From the NCBI RefSeq assembly GCF_014646295.1, contig NZ_BMNE01000009.1, positions 1 through 64,000 on the forward strand: DNA of 64,000 nt. The letters run 5' to 3'. The DNA is from Nocardia rhizosphaerihabitans (GTDB lineage: Bacteria > Actinomycetota > Actinomycetes > Mycobacteriales > Mycobacteriaceae). Numbering within the stretch: position 1 is the stretch's first letter; every line of letters begins with the position of its first letter. Shown here piece after piece: positions 8,575 through 17,781 of the stretch. A program made the position numbers and the translations under genes. The notes under the pieces were generated by a model, which ran no database searches, was not told the DNA's origin, and was given only the letters and a program-made list of their open reading frames with translations.

Positions 8575-9051
8575 ATGCGATGGATCAGCAGGATCGGCGG
8601 TGCGACCGCCGTCGCCGCGACGGCAGTGCTCGGTGCGACCGGTGTCGCGGCCGCCGAGCCGGTGACCACCCCGTTGACCGGGGCAGCGGCGTTCTGGGGC
8701 TGGAGCATGAACGGGCCGGGCACCGACCATGTCACCGTCACCGCGACGACCGGAAATCAGCCGGGACAGACCTCCTTCGGGGTGAGTGCCGTGCTGCCCT
8801 ACAAGGGCGACGGTTCGCCGTGGCTGCGGGCCCGTGTGCAGTGGCTGAACGTGAACACCGGCCAGTCCGGCATCGTCGACGTGCCCTACATCTATCCGTG
8901 CACCGATCCGGCCCAGTGCCCCGTCGGCCCCGTCACCGTCCACACCGGCGCGGGACAGATCGTCGCCGGGGTCTATTCGGTCGCAGTCGGCGGCAATATC
9001 GGTCCGAGCGTGACCGTCCTGCCCGGCTACGGCACCTTTCGAGCGTCCTGA
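8575..9051 (+). CDS. Secreted protein of unknown function
   Basis: This 158-residue protein has a clear Sec signal peptide: Arg residues near the start, then a hydrophobic Ala/Val/Gly core, then a probable cleavage after VAAA near residue 27. The mature part is about 131 residues, beta-rich, with two cysteines in YPCTDPAQCP that could form a disulfide. I recognise no catalytic motif. It sits with the SRPBCC gene and a small membrane protein in a three-gene insertion between recN and steA, where M. tuberculosis has none. The start follows a GAAAGG-like sequence. Confidence 0.75.
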   Translation: MRWISRIGGATAVAATAVLGATGVAAAEPVTTPLTGAAAFWGWSMNGPGTDHVTVTATTGNQPGQTSFGVSAVLPYKGDGSPWLRARVQWLNVNTGQSGIVDVPYIYPCTDPAQCPVGPVTVHTGAGQIVAGVYSVAVGGNIGPSVTVLPGYGTFRAS

Positions 9052-9053
9052 AC

Positions 9054-9218
9054 TCAGGACAGTGCCGCGGCGAACATGGTGATCGGCGCGTTGATCAGTC
9101 CGCGCACGCGGGTCCGCAGCGCGGTATGCCCGATGAGTGCCAGCGCGGTCACTGCCGTCACGTAGATCGCGACGCACACCACGCCGATGGCGGTGCCGCG
9201 ATCGCGGGAAAAGTCCAT
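9054..9218 (-). CDS. Small membrane protein
   Basis: This 54-residue frame begins MDFSRDRGTAIGVVCVAIYV and contains one hydrophobic segment of about 20 residues, followed by a basic stretch (RTRVRGL) and a second weakly hydrophobic tail. A GGGAGA sequence precedes the ATG. It is convergent with the secreted-protein gene, with three bases between the stops. The same frame is open a further 38 codons upstream, but that part has no typical features. It is short and unrecognised, so moderate doubt remains. Confidence 0.45.
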   Translation of the reverse strand: MDFSRDRGTAIGVVCVAIYVTAVTALALIGHTALRTRVRGLINAPITMFAAALS

Positions 9219-9382
9219 TCTCCCAACATAATCCGGTTCTGTGGGTGCGTGGTGCGCTACGTGCGGGCCGTCAGCTGACGAGGAACCGGGTGTGCCGACA
9301 GATTGCTGTGCTCGGACGAATGCGACCGGCAAATCGGCGCGCCTCCACCAAAGGTTGAGGGTTTGGCCGCATCATCGGCGAC

Positions 9383-10585
9383 ATGAAGATGCCGGCGTTG
9401 TTGTCGAGGAACACGGAAACGCTGCCTGGTGTCACCGGGATCGCCCGGGTGGATCGCGACACCCGGCGCCTGTTGCGACGCGTCAGTCCCGGGGACATTG
9501 TGGTCCTCGACGAAACCGATCTGGACCGCCACATCGCGGACCGGCTGGTCGAGGCCGGTGTCGTCGCGGTGATCAACACGTCTCCGTCCATCTCGGGCCG
9601 ATATCCCAATCTGGGCCCGGAAGTGCTGGTGGCCAACGGGATCGTGCTGGTGGACACGGTGTCCTCCGATGCCTTCGGCAAGATCAAGGACGGCGCCAAG
9701 GTGCGCATCGACGACGGCATCGTCTACGAGGACAAGCTGATCATCAAGAAGGAACCCGAGGTCCTGGTCCAGGGCATCGAGTTCGACGAGTCGGACGTCG
9801 CCGACCTGATGATCGAGGCGCGTAACGGCCTCGCCGATCACCTCGACGCGTTCGCGGGCAACACCACCGAGTTCGTCCGCACCGAGAGCGCGCTGCTGAT
9901 CGACGGCATCGGTGTCCCCGACATCGAGCTGGAACTGCGCAACCGGCACGTGGTCGTGATCGCCGACGGGCCGGGGCATCTCGAGGAGTTGCAGCGGCTC
10001 AAGCCGTTCATCAAGGAGTACGCGCCGATCCTGATCGGCGTCGGCTGTGGCGCCGACACCTTGCGCAAGCTCAAGTACACGCCCGATCTGATCGTCGGCG
10101 ATCCGGACGAGATCAGCACGGAGACATTGCGATCCGGCGCCGAGATGATCCTGCCCGCCGACACCGACGGGCACGCCAGGGGTCTGGAACGCATCCAGGA
10201 TCTGGGTATCGGCGCGACCACGTTCCCGTCGTCGGGCTCGCCGACGGATCTGGCGCTGATGCTGGCCGACCATCACGGCGCGTCGCTGATCGTGCTGGCC
10301 GGTTCGCCCGCGACGCTGGAGGACTTCTTCGACCGTGGCCGTCGTGACAGCAATCCGGCGACGTTCCTGACCCGGTTGAAGGTCGGCGCGAAACTGGTCG
10401 ACGCGAAGGCGATGTCGACGCTGTACCGGCAGCGGTCCTCGGGCGCGGCGCTGGCGATGGTGGTGCTGGCGGCGCTGGTCGCGATCGTCGTGGTGATCCT
10501 GGCCTCGCGCAACGGGTCCGAGATGCTGGACTGGGCGGTCGAGTACTGGAACCAGTTCGTCCTATGGGTGCGTGGTCGGCTGTGA
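9383..10585 (+). CDS. steA: SteA-type cell-separation protein (Rv1697)
   Basis: This 400-residue protein matches the Rv1697/SteA family. An N-terminal region precedes a thiamine-pyrophosphokinase-like fold (segments DGPGHLEELQRL, GVGCGADTLRKL and DLIVGDPDEIS, about residues 190-250). A single transmembrane helix near residues 352-372 (ALAMVVLAALVAIVVVILAS) anchors it. In Corynebacterium glutamicum SteA forms a complex with SteB that acts in daughter-cell separation with the RipC-FtsEX system. It is followed by steB in the same overlap arrangement as elsewhere. The ATG start is taken because a longer frame has no better signal. Confidence 0.9.
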   Translation: MKMPALLSRNTETLPGVTGIARVDRDTRRLLRRVSPGDIVVLDETDLDRHIADRLVEAGVVAVINTSPSISGRYPNLGPEVLVANGIVLVDTVSSDAFGKIKDGAKVRIDDGIVYEDKLIIKKEPEVLVQGIEFDESDVADLMIEARNGLADHLDAFAGNTTEFVRTESALLIDGIGVPDIELELRNRHVVVIADGPGHLEELQRLKPFIKEYAPILIGVGCGADTLRKLKYTPDLIVGDPDEISTETLRSGAEMILPADTDGHARGLERIQDLGIGATTFPSSGSPTDLALMLADHHGASLIVLAGSPATLEDFFDRGRRDSNPATFLTRLKVGAKLVDAKAMSTLYRQRSSGAALAMVVLAALVAIVVVILASRNGSEMLDWAVEYWNQFVLWVRGRL

Positions 10586-11523
10586 TCTCGTTGCGTCACC
10601 ATGCCATCTCGATCGCGGCGATCTTCCTCGCCCTGGCCGTCGGGGTGGTGCTCGGCTCGCAGACCCTGGCCGCGGACATGCTGTCCGGGCTGCGTTCGGA
10701 CAAGAGTGATCTGCGCGGCCAGGTCGACGCGCTGGCCGCGCAGAACGAGCAGTTGACCGGCAGGCTCGATGCCGCCGATCAGTTCATCGCCGGGTCGGCG
10801 GGGCGCATTCTCGGCGGCACGCTGGCCGACCGCAGCGTCGTCGTGTTCACCACCCCCGACGCCGACCCCGGCGACATCGACGGCGTGAGCAAGGCCCTCG
10901 AGACGGCAGGTGCCGCGGTGACCGGCCGGATCGCGCTGACCGACTCGTTCGTCGACGCGGGCGAGGGCGACCGGATGCGCTCGGCGCTGACCAATATCGT
11001 CCCCGCGGGCGCGCAATTGCGGACCGGCGCGGTCGATCAGGGCAGCATGGCGGGCGACCTGCTCGGCCTGACCCTGCTGCTCGACCCCGCGACCAATCAG
11101 CCGCGCAGCACCGGGCCCGAACTCGCGCTGGTCCTGGAGACCTTGCGCGGGGGCGGCTTCCTCGCCTACGGCGACACTCCAGTGCGACCCGCGCAACTCG
11201 CCGTGGTGGTCACCGGCAACGGTGTCGCATCCGACACCGGACAGGGCGCGACTATTGCCCGCTTCACTGGCGCGGTCCGTGCCAGGGCGGCAGGGACCGT
11301 GCTCGCGGGCCGGGCAGGCGCCGCCGAGGACACCGCCGCCATCGCCCACGTCCGCGCCCAGGCACCCCTGGCCGCAACGGTCACCACGGTCGACAATGTC
11401 GACCGCGAAATAGGCAGGGTGACAACAGCTCTCGCCTTCACCGAACAACTCTCCGGCGGCGCGGGCCGCTACGGAACCGGCCCGACCGCCACCTCGCTGA
11501 CGATGGTCGCGATGCCGCGCTGA
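10582..11523 (+). CDS. steB: SteB / MctB family membrane protein (Rv1698)
   Basis: This 313-residue protein begins MISLRHHAISIAAIFLALAV. An N-terminal membrane helix leads into a short coiled-coil (residues about 35-65) and an extracytoplasmic domain. It corresponds to M. tuberculosis Rv1698, described as the copper-handling protein MctB, and to corynebacterial SteB, partner of SteA. I chose the GTG that overlaps the steA stop (GTGA), because it gives the family N-terminus; an in-frame ATG 18 bases upstream is the alternative. Adjacency to steA favours the cell-separation role, but the copper role remains possible. Confidence 0.9.
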   Translation: MISLRHHAISIAAIFLALAVGVVLGSQTLAADMLSGLRSDKSDLRGQVDALAAQNEQLTGRLDAADQFIAGSAGRILGGTLADRSVVVFTTPDADPGDIDGVSKALETAGAAVTGRIALTDSFVDAGEGDRMRSALTNIVPAGAQLRTGAVDQGSMAGDLLGLTLLLDPATNQPRSTGPELALVLETLRGGGFLAYGDTPVRPAQLAVVVTGNGVASDTGQGATIARFTGAVRARAAGTVLAGRAGAAEDTAAIAHVRAQAPLAATVTTVDNVDREIGRVTTALAFTEQLSGGAGRYGTGPTATSLTMVAMPR

Positions 11524-11695
11524 CAGCCATCTCCATGGCCCGTCGAGACGACTGATTTCGTGAGCACATGGGTAACTCGCCGGGTACGCCCAGCAGTCGC
11601 CGACCATCTCACCGCCTGTCCGACTGCCAACACACCCCGTCGCAAACGACCCGCTAAATACGCGGAGAGGCGGGCGCCTGTTACTCTGGAGTTCC

Positions 11696-13417
11696 GTGGG
11701 TCAAACACGGAATCAGGCTCGAACTGCCACCAAGCACATCTTCGTGAGCGGTGGCGTCGCCTCCTCATTGGGTAAGGGTCTCACCGCCTCCAGCCTCGGT
11801 CAGTTGCTGACCGCGCGCGGCATGCGGGTGACGATGCAGAAGCTCGACCCGTATCTGAATGTCGATCCGGGCACCATGAACCCGTTCCAGCACGGCGAGG
11901 TGTTCGTCACCGAGGACGGCGCCGAGACCGACCTCGACGTCGGCCACTACGAGCGGTTCCTCGATCGTGACCTATCCAAGGACGCGAACGTGACCACCGG
12001 GCAGATCTATTCGACGGTCATCGCCAAGGAACGGCGCGGCGAGTACCTCGGCGACACCGTCCAGGTGATCCCGCACATCACCGACGAGATCAAGAACCGC
12101 ATCATGGCGATGCAGGGCCCCGATCTCGAGGGCCAGGTGCCGGACGTGGTGATCACCGAGATCGGCGGCACCGTCGGCGATATCGAGTCGCAGCCGTTCC
12201 TCGAGGCGGCGCGTCAGATCCGCCATGATGTGGGTCGCGACAATGTGTTCTTCCTGCATGTGTCGCTGGTGCCGTATCTGGCGCCCTCGGGTGAGCTCAA
12301 GACCAAGCCGACGCAGCACTCGGTCGCCGCGCTGCGCAATATCGGTATCCAGCCCGACGCGCTGATCCTGCGCTGTGACCGCGAGGTGCCGCAGGGGCTC
12401 AAGAACAAGATCGCGCTGATGTGCGACGTCGACGTGGAGGCGTGCATCTCCACCCCCGACGCGCCGTCGATCTACGACATCCCGAAGGTGCTGCACAGCG
12501 AAGGCCTCGACGCCTACGTCGTGCGCAAGCTCGGACTGCCGTTCCGCGATGTGGACTGGGCCGTGTGGGGCGACCTGCTCGACCGCGTGCATTCGCCGCG
12601 CGAGACCGTCGAGGTGGCGCTGGTCGGCAAGTACGTCGACCTGCCCGACGCCTACCTGTCGGTGACCGAGGCGCTGCGCGCCGGTGGCTTCGCGCACCGG
12701 GCGAAGGTGAACATCCGCTGGGTGCCCTCGGACGAGTGCGAGACCGAGGCGGGCGCCCAGGCGGCGCTGCGTGAGGTCGACGCGGTGTTGATCCCCGGTG
12801 GTTTCGGCATCCGCGGCATCGAGGGCAAGCTCGGCGCGATCCGCTACGCCCGCCACCGCGGCATCCCGCTACTCGGCCTGTGCCTCGGCCTGCAGTGCGT
12901 GGTCATCGAGGCGGCGCGTTCGGTCGGCATCGACGACGCCAACTCGGCGGAGTTCGAGCCCGACACCAAGAACCCGGTCATCTCGACCATGGCCGACCAG
13001 GAAGACGTCGTCGCCGGTGAAGCCGATCTGGGCGGCACCATGCGCCTGGGCGCCTACCCGGCCACGCTGCAGAAGGGCTCGGTCGTCGCGCAGGCGTACG
13101 GCTCCGAGCACGTCTCCGAGCGGCACCGGCACCGGTTCGAGGTCAACAACGCCTACCGCGACGCCATCGCCAAGAGCGGTCTGGTGTTCTCGGGCACCTC
13201 GCCCGACGGGCACCTGGTGGAGTTCGTGGAGTACCCGGCCGCGGTGCATCCGTTCTTCGTCGCCACGCAGGCGCACCCGGAGCTCAAGAGCCGTCCGACC
13301 AGGCCGCATCCGCTGTTCGCCGCGCTAATCAACGCGGCATTGAAATACAAACTGGCCGAACGCCTTCCCGTAGACTTCCCGGAGGAAGAGCTCGCGGAGC
13401 AGGCCGCGGATCTCTGA
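11696..13417 (+). CDS. pyrG: CTP synthase
   Basis: This 573-residue enzyme converts UTP to CTP using ATP and glutamine. The N-terminal amidoligase domain begins near residue 12 (TKHIFVSGGVASSLGKGLTA, containing the P-loop). The C-terminal class I glutamine amidotransferase has the oxyanion strand GGFGIRG, the nucleophile elbow LLGLCLGLQC and the HPE triad segment (ATQAHPELKS). All are intact. It starts at GTG about 170 bases after steB, so it probably has its own promoter. A Nudix gene follows after 16 bases, as in mycobacteria. Confidence 0.97.
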   Translation: MGQTRNQARTATKHIFVSGGVASSLGKGLTASSLGQLLTARGMRVTMQKLDPYLNVDPGTMNPFQHGEVFVTEDGAETDLDVGHYERFLDRDLSKDANVTTGQIYSTVIAKERRGEYLGDTVQVIPHITDEIKNRIMAMQGPDLEGQVPDVVITEIGGTVGDIESQPFLEAARQIRHDVGRDNVFFLHVSLVPYLAPSGELKTKPTQHSVAALRNIGIQPDALILRCDREVPQGLKNKIALMCDVDVEACISTPDAPSIYDIPKVLHSEGLDAYVVRKLGLPFRDVDWAVWGDLLDRVHSPRETVEVALVGKYVDLPDAYLSVTEALRAGGFAHRAKVNIRWVPSDECETEAGAQAALREVDAVLIPGGFGIRGIEGKLGAIRYARHRGIPLLGLCLGLQCVVIEAARSVGIDDANSAEFEPDTKNPVISTMADQEDVVAGEADLGGTMRLGAYPATLQKGSVVAQAYGSEHVSERHRHRFEVNNAYRDAIAKSGLVFSGTSPDGHLVEFVEYPAAVHPFFVATQAHPELKSRPTRPHPLFAALINAALKYKLAERLPVDFPEEELAEQAADL

Positions 13418-13433
13418 GCGGGAGAGCAGCAAC

Positions 13434-14090
13434 GTGAGCAAGCCCGGTAGTCACGACTTCGAGACGGTCTCCAGCCGGGTGCTCTACAGCGGCGCGATCG
13501 TGGCTCTGCGCCAGGATCAGGTCGCGATGCCGGACGGGCGGATCGTCGAGCGCGAGGTCATCGAGCACCACGGCGCTGTCGCGGTGCTCGCGCTCGACGA
13601 CGACGGCAATGTCGTTCTGATCCGCCAGTACCGGCATCCGATCGGTACCCGGCTGCTCGAACTGCCCGCCGGGCTGCTCGACATCGACGGCGAGGACCCG
13701 CTCACCGCGGCCAAGCGCGAGCTGGCCGAGGAGACGGGCCTGGCCGCCGCCGAGTGGTCGGTGCTGGTGGATGTCGCGCTGTCGCCCGGGTTCACCGACG
13801 AGGCGCTGCGGGTGTTCTTCGCGACCGGGCTCACCGAGACCGACCGGCCCGACCCGGAGCACGAGGAAGCCGATCTCGAGCTGGTCAGGATGCCGGTCGC
13901 CGAGGCGGTCCGCGTGGCGCTGGCCGGAGAGATCGTGAACGCGACGGCGGTCGCCGGCGTGCTCGCGTACGCCGCGGCCACGGCGAGCGGGATTCCCCTG
14001 CGTCCGGCCGACGCGCCGTGGGCGGGTCAGCCGACAGCGTTCCTGCGTCGCAAGGCCGCCGAGTCCGCGGCCCCCGGTAGCGACGCGTGA
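13434..14090 (+). CDS. Nudix hydrolase, ADP-ribose pyrophosphatase type (Rv1700)
   Basis: This 218-residue protein carries a Nudix box, GEDPLTAAKRELAEETGL (about residues 83-100), with the metal-binding REL-x-EE core intact. The preceding VVLIRQYRHPIGTRLLELPAG is the usual sugar-nucleotide-binding region of ADP-ribose pyrophosphatases. It matches Rv1700 in position and length and probably hydrolyses ADP-ribose to AMP and ribose 5-phosphate. The GTG start lies 16 bases after pyrG, so co-transcription is likely. Confidence 0.9.
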   Translation: MSKPGSHDFETVSSRVLYSGAIVALRQDQVAMPDGRIVEREVIEHHGAVAVLALDDDGNVVLIRQYRHPIGTRLLELPAGLLDIDGEDPLTAAKRELAEETGLAAAEWSVLVDVALSPGFTDEALRVFFATGLTETDRPDPEHEEADLELVRMPVAEAVRVALAGEIVNATAVAGVLAYAAATASGIPLRPADAPWAGQPTAFLRRKAAESAAPGSDA

Positions 14091-14143
14091 GCACGGCGGC
14101 CGACCCAGCCGCAGCGGTCGGCGGGGACTAGCCGGGGCCGGGC

Positions 14144-15082
14144 GTGCTGTCGCGGGAGATCGACGCCTATCTCGACCACCTGGCGGTCGAGCGCGGAGCC
14201 GCGCGCAACACCCTCGGCGCCTATCGTCGTGACCTGGCCCGCTACCGGGCTTTCCTCACCGCACGCGGCATCGCGAACCTGAGCGCGGTCGCGCAGGGTG
14301 ATGTCGCGGAGTTCACCATGGTGCTGCGTTCCGGTGGGGAAGATCATCCGCCGCTGGCCGCGGGATCGGTGGCCAGGGCGCTGATCGCGGTGCGTGGCCT
14401 GCACCGGTTCGCCGCCGCCGAGGGGATCACCGACACCGACGTGGCGCATGCCGTGAAACCGCCTGCCCCGGGTCGGCGGTTACCCAAGGCGCTGCCTTAC
14501 GACCAAGTGCTGCGATTGCTCGAAGCCGCAGGCGGCGACGGTGATTCGGGCGGCGCCGACGGTGGGCCGCGTGGTCTGCGCGATCGGGCGCTGCTGGAAC
14601 TGCTGTACTCTACGGGAGCACGTATCTCGGAGATGGTCGGGCTCGATGTCGACGACATCGATGCCGAGCAGCGCTGTGTCGTCCTGCACGGCAAGGGCGG
14701 CAAGCAGCGGCTCGTCCCGATCGGCAGACCCGCCCTCGCCGCGGTCGACGCCTACCTGGTCCGTGGCCGCCCCACCCTCGCCGCGAGCGGAAAAGGCTCC
14801 GCCGGAGCCCTTTTCCTCAACGCGCGCGGCGGCAGGTTGTCGCGGCAGAGTGCCTGGCAGGTACTGCAGACCGCGGCCGAGCGGGCGGGCATCGGCGCGA
14901 CGGTGTCGCCGCACACCCTGCGCCATTCCTTCGCGACGCATCTGCTCGACGGCGGCGCCGATGTGCGCGTCGTGCAGGAACTGCTTGGCCACGCCTCGGT
15001 GACGACCACCCAGATCTACACGCTCGTGACGGTGAGCACCCTGCGCGAGGTCTGGGCGACCGCGCATCCGCGGGCCACGTGA
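14144..15082 (+). CDS. xerD: Tyrosine recombinase XerD
   Basis: This 312-residue site-specific recombinase resolves chromosome dimers with XerC. The N-terminal SAM-like DNA-binding domain covers residues 1-95. The catalytic domain has the first Arg in STGARISEMVGL (near 160), a beta-hairpin Lys in GKGGKQR, the HxLRH motif in SPHTLRHSFATHLL (near 257), a later His in LLGHASV, and the nucleophile Tyr in TQIYT (near 291). It corresponds to Rv1701. The start is GTG, preceded by GGGGCCGGG, a weak ribosome site. A GC-rich insert between the domains (residues about 125-140, GGDGDSGGADGG) is longer than usual. Confidence 0.94.
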   Translation: MLSREIDAYLDHLAVERGAARNTLGAYRRDLARYRAFLTARGIANLSAVAQGDVAEFTMVLRSGGEDHPPLAAGSVARALIAVRGLHRFAAAEGITDTDVAHAVKPPAPGRRLPKALPYDQVLRLLEAAGGDGDSGGADGGPRGLRDRALLELLYSTGARISEMVGLDVDDIDAEQRCVVLHGKGGKQRLVPIGRPALAAVDAYLVRGRPTLAASGKGSAGALFLNARGGRLSRQSAWQVLQTAAERAGIGATVSPHTLRHSFATHLLDGGADVRVVQELLGHASVTTTQIYTLVTVSTLREVWATAHPRAT

Positions 15083-15271
15083 ACCTCCACCGCACGATCG
15101 CGCCCGGCGGGTATGGTGCGAACACGCCCGGCGTTGCCATGCCGTACCTCACCGGTCCGAGCGGTAGCGTCTACCCAGAGCTGGACCGTACGAAAGCGAG
15201 TCCGAGCCGAATCGGCCTCGCTACCCTCGACAGGGGTTACCGGCAGGAAAACGTATAAGGAGCAGCGGATC

Positions 15272-16165
15272 GTGACGACAGCGGAAACACCGTGGGACGG
15301 TGGACCGGAGCAGGTCGCCGAGGCCGTCGAGATGGGCCCGACCGGGCGCCCGCTGCGACTGGTACCCGAGCCCCCGCAGGTGCAGCGTCACGGCGACGCG
15401 CTCGTGGTGGCCATGTGCAACCAGAAGGGCGGGGTCGGCAAGACCACCTCGACCATCAATCTCGGTGCGGCCCTGGCCGAATACGGCCGCCGCGTGCTGC
15501 TCGTCGACCTCGACCCGCAGGGTGCGCTCTCGGCCGGTCTCGGCGTCGCCCATCATGACCTCGACCTCACCGTGCACAACCTGCTGATCGGCGGGAAGGC
15601 CACGGTCGACGACGTGCTGCAGACCACCAAGGTCGACGGCATGGACCTGTTACCCAGTAACATCGACCTCTCCGCGGCCGAGATCCAGCTGGTCAACGAG
15701 GTGGGTCGAGAGCAGTCGCTCGGCCGTGCCCTCTCGGGTGTGCGCGATCGCTACGACTACATCCTCATCGACTGCCAGCCCTCGCTCGGCCTGCTCACCG
15801 TCAACGCGCTGGCCTGCTCCGACGGCGTCATCATCCCGATGGAATGCGAGTACTTCTCGCTGCGCGGCCTCGCTCTGCTCAACGACACCGTCGAGAAGGT
15901 GCGCGACCGGCTCAACCCGCGCCTGAGCCTCTACGGCATCGTGGTCACCATGTTCGACGCCCGGCTGCTGCACTCCCGTCAGGTGATGTCGCGCGTGGTC
16001 GAGGTGTTCGGCGATCTGGTCTACGACACCGCCATCTCCCGCACCGTGCGGTTCCCGGACGCCAGCGTCGCCGGTGAGCCGATCACCACCTGGGCGCCGA
16101 AATCGGCGGGCGCCGAGTCGTATCGGGCCATGGCACGCGAAGTCATCCACCGGTCGGGCCGGTGA
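15272..16165 (+). CDS. parA: ParA/Soj-family ATPase linked to scpAB
   Basis: This 297-residue ATPase has the deviant Walker A motif CNQKGGVGKTTSTINLG near residue 48, followed by LLVDLDPQGALSAGLG and the Walker B-like IDCQPSLGLLTVNAL. It corresponds to Rv1708, which precedes scpA and scpB, so a link to chromosome segregation is likely. It is probably not the oriC-proximal parA, because parB is absent here. The GTG start is well supported by AAGGAG at 15257-15262, nine bases upstream. The frame is open further upstream without a ribosome site. Confidence 0.94.
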   Translation: MTTAETPWDGGPEQVAEAVEMGPTGRPLRLVPEPPQVQRHGDALVVAMCNQKGGVGKTTSTINLGAALAEYGRRVLLVDLDPQGALSAGLGVAHHDLDLTVHNLLIGGKATVDDVLQTTKVDGMDLLPSNIDLSAAEIQLVNEVGREQSLGRALSGVRDRYDYILIDCQPSLGLLTVNALACSDGVIIPMECEYFSLRGLALLNDTVEKVRDRLNPRLSLYGIVVTMFDARLLHSRQVMSRVVEVFGDLVYDTAISRTVRFPDASVAGEPITTWAPKSAGAESYRAMAREVIHRSGR

Positions 16166-17046
16166 TCGACGCAATACCCGAGGTGCAAGAGGCTCACGAA
16201 GAAGCGGCACCCGCCGCCGAGAACACCGGGTTCCACCTGCGGCTGACGAACTTCGAGGGGCCGTTCGATCTGCTGCTGACGCTGATCAGCTCGCGCAAAC
16301 TCGATGTCACCGAGGTCGCGCTGCATCAGGTCACCGACGAGTTCATCGCCTACACCAAGGCGCTGACCGCCGAGCTCGCCGAGAACACCAAGCTGCGCGC
16401 GGACAAGATCCTCGATCAGACCACCGAATTCCTCGTCGTCGCCGCCACCCTGCTCGACCTCAAGGCGGCCCGGCTGCTGCCGTCGGGCGAGATGACCGAC
16501 GCCGACGACCTGGAACTCCTCGACGCCCGCGACCTGCTGTTCGCCCGCCTGCTGCAGTACCGGGCGTTCAAACAGGTGGCCGCGCTGCTGGCCGAGCTGG
16601 AAGCGGCCGCGCTGCGCCGGTATCCGCGCTCGGTGGCGCTCGAGGAACAGTTCGAAGGGCTGCTGCCCGAGGTGACCCTCGGCGTCGACATCGCCGCGTT
16701 CGCCGAGATCGCCGCCGCCGCGTTCCGGCCACGCCCGATCGCCCAGGTCGGCCTCGGACATCTGCACATGCACACCATCTCGGTCGCCGAGCAGGCCGAG
16801 CTGGTGCTGGCCCGGCTCAAGGAACGCGGTCCCGGCGGGTGGACCACTTTCGCCGAACTGGTCGACGACTGCACGGTGCCGGTGGAAATCGTGGCCAGGT
16901 TCCTGGCGTTGCTCGAGTTGTACCGCGGCAAGACCATCGCGTTCGACCAGCCCGATCCGCTCGGCCCGCTGGCCGTGAGCTGGCTCGGCGAGCTCGATCC
17001 TGATGCCGAAGCCGCCGCACTGACGTTCGAGGAGGACTACGGATGA
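16162..17046 (+). CDS. scpA: Segregation and condensation protein A
   Basis: This 294-residue kleisin subunit of the SMC-ScpAB complex starts at a GTG overlapping the parA stop. The N-terminal kleisin domain is recognisable in FHLRLTNFEGPFDLLLTLIS (about residues 24-43), and the following helix EFLVVAATLLDLKAARLLP binds the SMC neck. The C-terminal winged-helix segment begins near residue 215 (ELVLARLKERG). It acts in chromosome organisation. parA, scpA and scpB form one transcription unit. Confidence 0.95.
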   Translation: MIDAIPEVQEAHEEAAPAAENTGFHLRLTNFEGPFDLLLTLISSRKLDVTEVALHQVTDEFIAYTKALTAELAENTKLRADKILDQTTEFLVVAATLLDLKAARLLPSGEMTDADDLELLDARDLLFARLLQYRAFKQVAALLAELEAAALRRYPRSVALEEQFEGLLPEVTLGVDIAAFAEIAAAAFRPRPIAQVGLGHLHMHTISVAEQAELVLARLKERGPGGWTTFAELVDDCTVPVEIVARFLALLELYRGKTIAFDQPDPLGPLAVSWLGELDPDAEAAALTFEEDYG

Positions 17047-17116
17047 TCGGGTCAGGCCCGGAGGCGGCAGCGCAGCGTAACCACGGAGGGCTCCCGATCA
17101 TCCAGGAGGGCACAGT

Positions 17117-17773
17117 ATGACCGAGGCAGTGGTGGAGTTCACTTCCGAGCCGCTCGACGATCCCGAACTGCGGTCGGCGCTGGAGGCGATGCTGCTCGTC
17201 GTGGACGCTCCCGCGCCGGTAGAACAGCTGGCAGCGGCCCTGGACGACACCGCGGAGCGGGTCGAGACCGCGCTGCGGGCCATGTCGGCGGAGCTCACCG
17301 CGCGGGGCAGCGGCATCGACCTGCGTTTCGTCGGTGACGGCTGGCGCTTCTATACTCGACAGGAGTACGCGCCCTACGTCGAGCGCGTACTGCTCGACGG
17401 GGCCCGGACGAAGCTGACCCGGGCCGCCTTGGAGACCTTGGCGGTGATCGCCTACCGCCAGCCGGTGACCCGGACCAGGGTCAGCGCGGTCCGCGGGGTG
17501 AACGTCGACGGAGTGATGCGCACACTGCTGGCCAGGGGCTTGATCGCGGAAGCGGGTCAGGACCCGGAGACCAACGGCACGATGTATCGCACCACCGAGT
17601 TGTTCCTCGAACGGATCGGGCTCGCCTCACTGGGCGACCTGCCACCGCTGGCGCCGCTGCTTCCCGGCGTCGACCTGATCGACGAGATCAGCGAGAGCAT
17701 GGAGACCGATCCCCGGTTCACCAGGCTGAAGAAACCGACCGAGTCCGACATGGATCTCGGCACCGACGATTGA
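17117..17773 (+). CDS. scpB: Segregation and condensation protein B
   Basis: This 218-residue protein is built from two winged-helix domains. LRSALEAMLLVVDAPAPVEQ opens the first, and TRAALETLAVIAYRQPVTRT is the diagnostic ScpB segment near residue 95. YRTTELFLERIGLASLGDLP closes the second domain. It binds ScpA in the condensin-like complex. It starts at ATG with AGGAGGG seven bases upstream, 70 bases after scpA. Its stop lies within a few bases of the rluB-like start. Confidence 0.95.
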   Translation: MTEAVVEFTSEPLDDPELRSALEAMLLVVDAPAPVEQLAAALDDTAERVETALRAMSAELTARGSGIDLRFVGDGWRFYTRQEYAPYVERVLLDGARTKLTRAALETLAVIAYRQPVTRTRVSAVRGVNVDGVMRTLLARGLIAEAGQDPETNGTMYRTTELFLERIGLASLGDLPPLAPLLPGVDLIDEISESMETDPRFTRLKKPTESDMDLGTDD

Positions 17774-17781
17774 CAGGACAG

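Noticed and set aside
8121..9278. A 385-codon plus-strand frame covering the SRPBCC gene and the secreted-protein gene
   Set aside because: It overlaps two better-supported genes, has no domain resemblance and lacks a ribosome site.
10564..10581. ATG at 10564 as the steB start
   Set aside because: The GTG at 10582 gives the conserved N-terminus MISLRHHA and overlaps the steA stop; six extra residues have no family match.
15083..15271. Possible dif or attachment site next to xerD
   Set aside because: I could not find a convincing 28-bp dif-like palindrome; the gap more simply holds the parA promoter.
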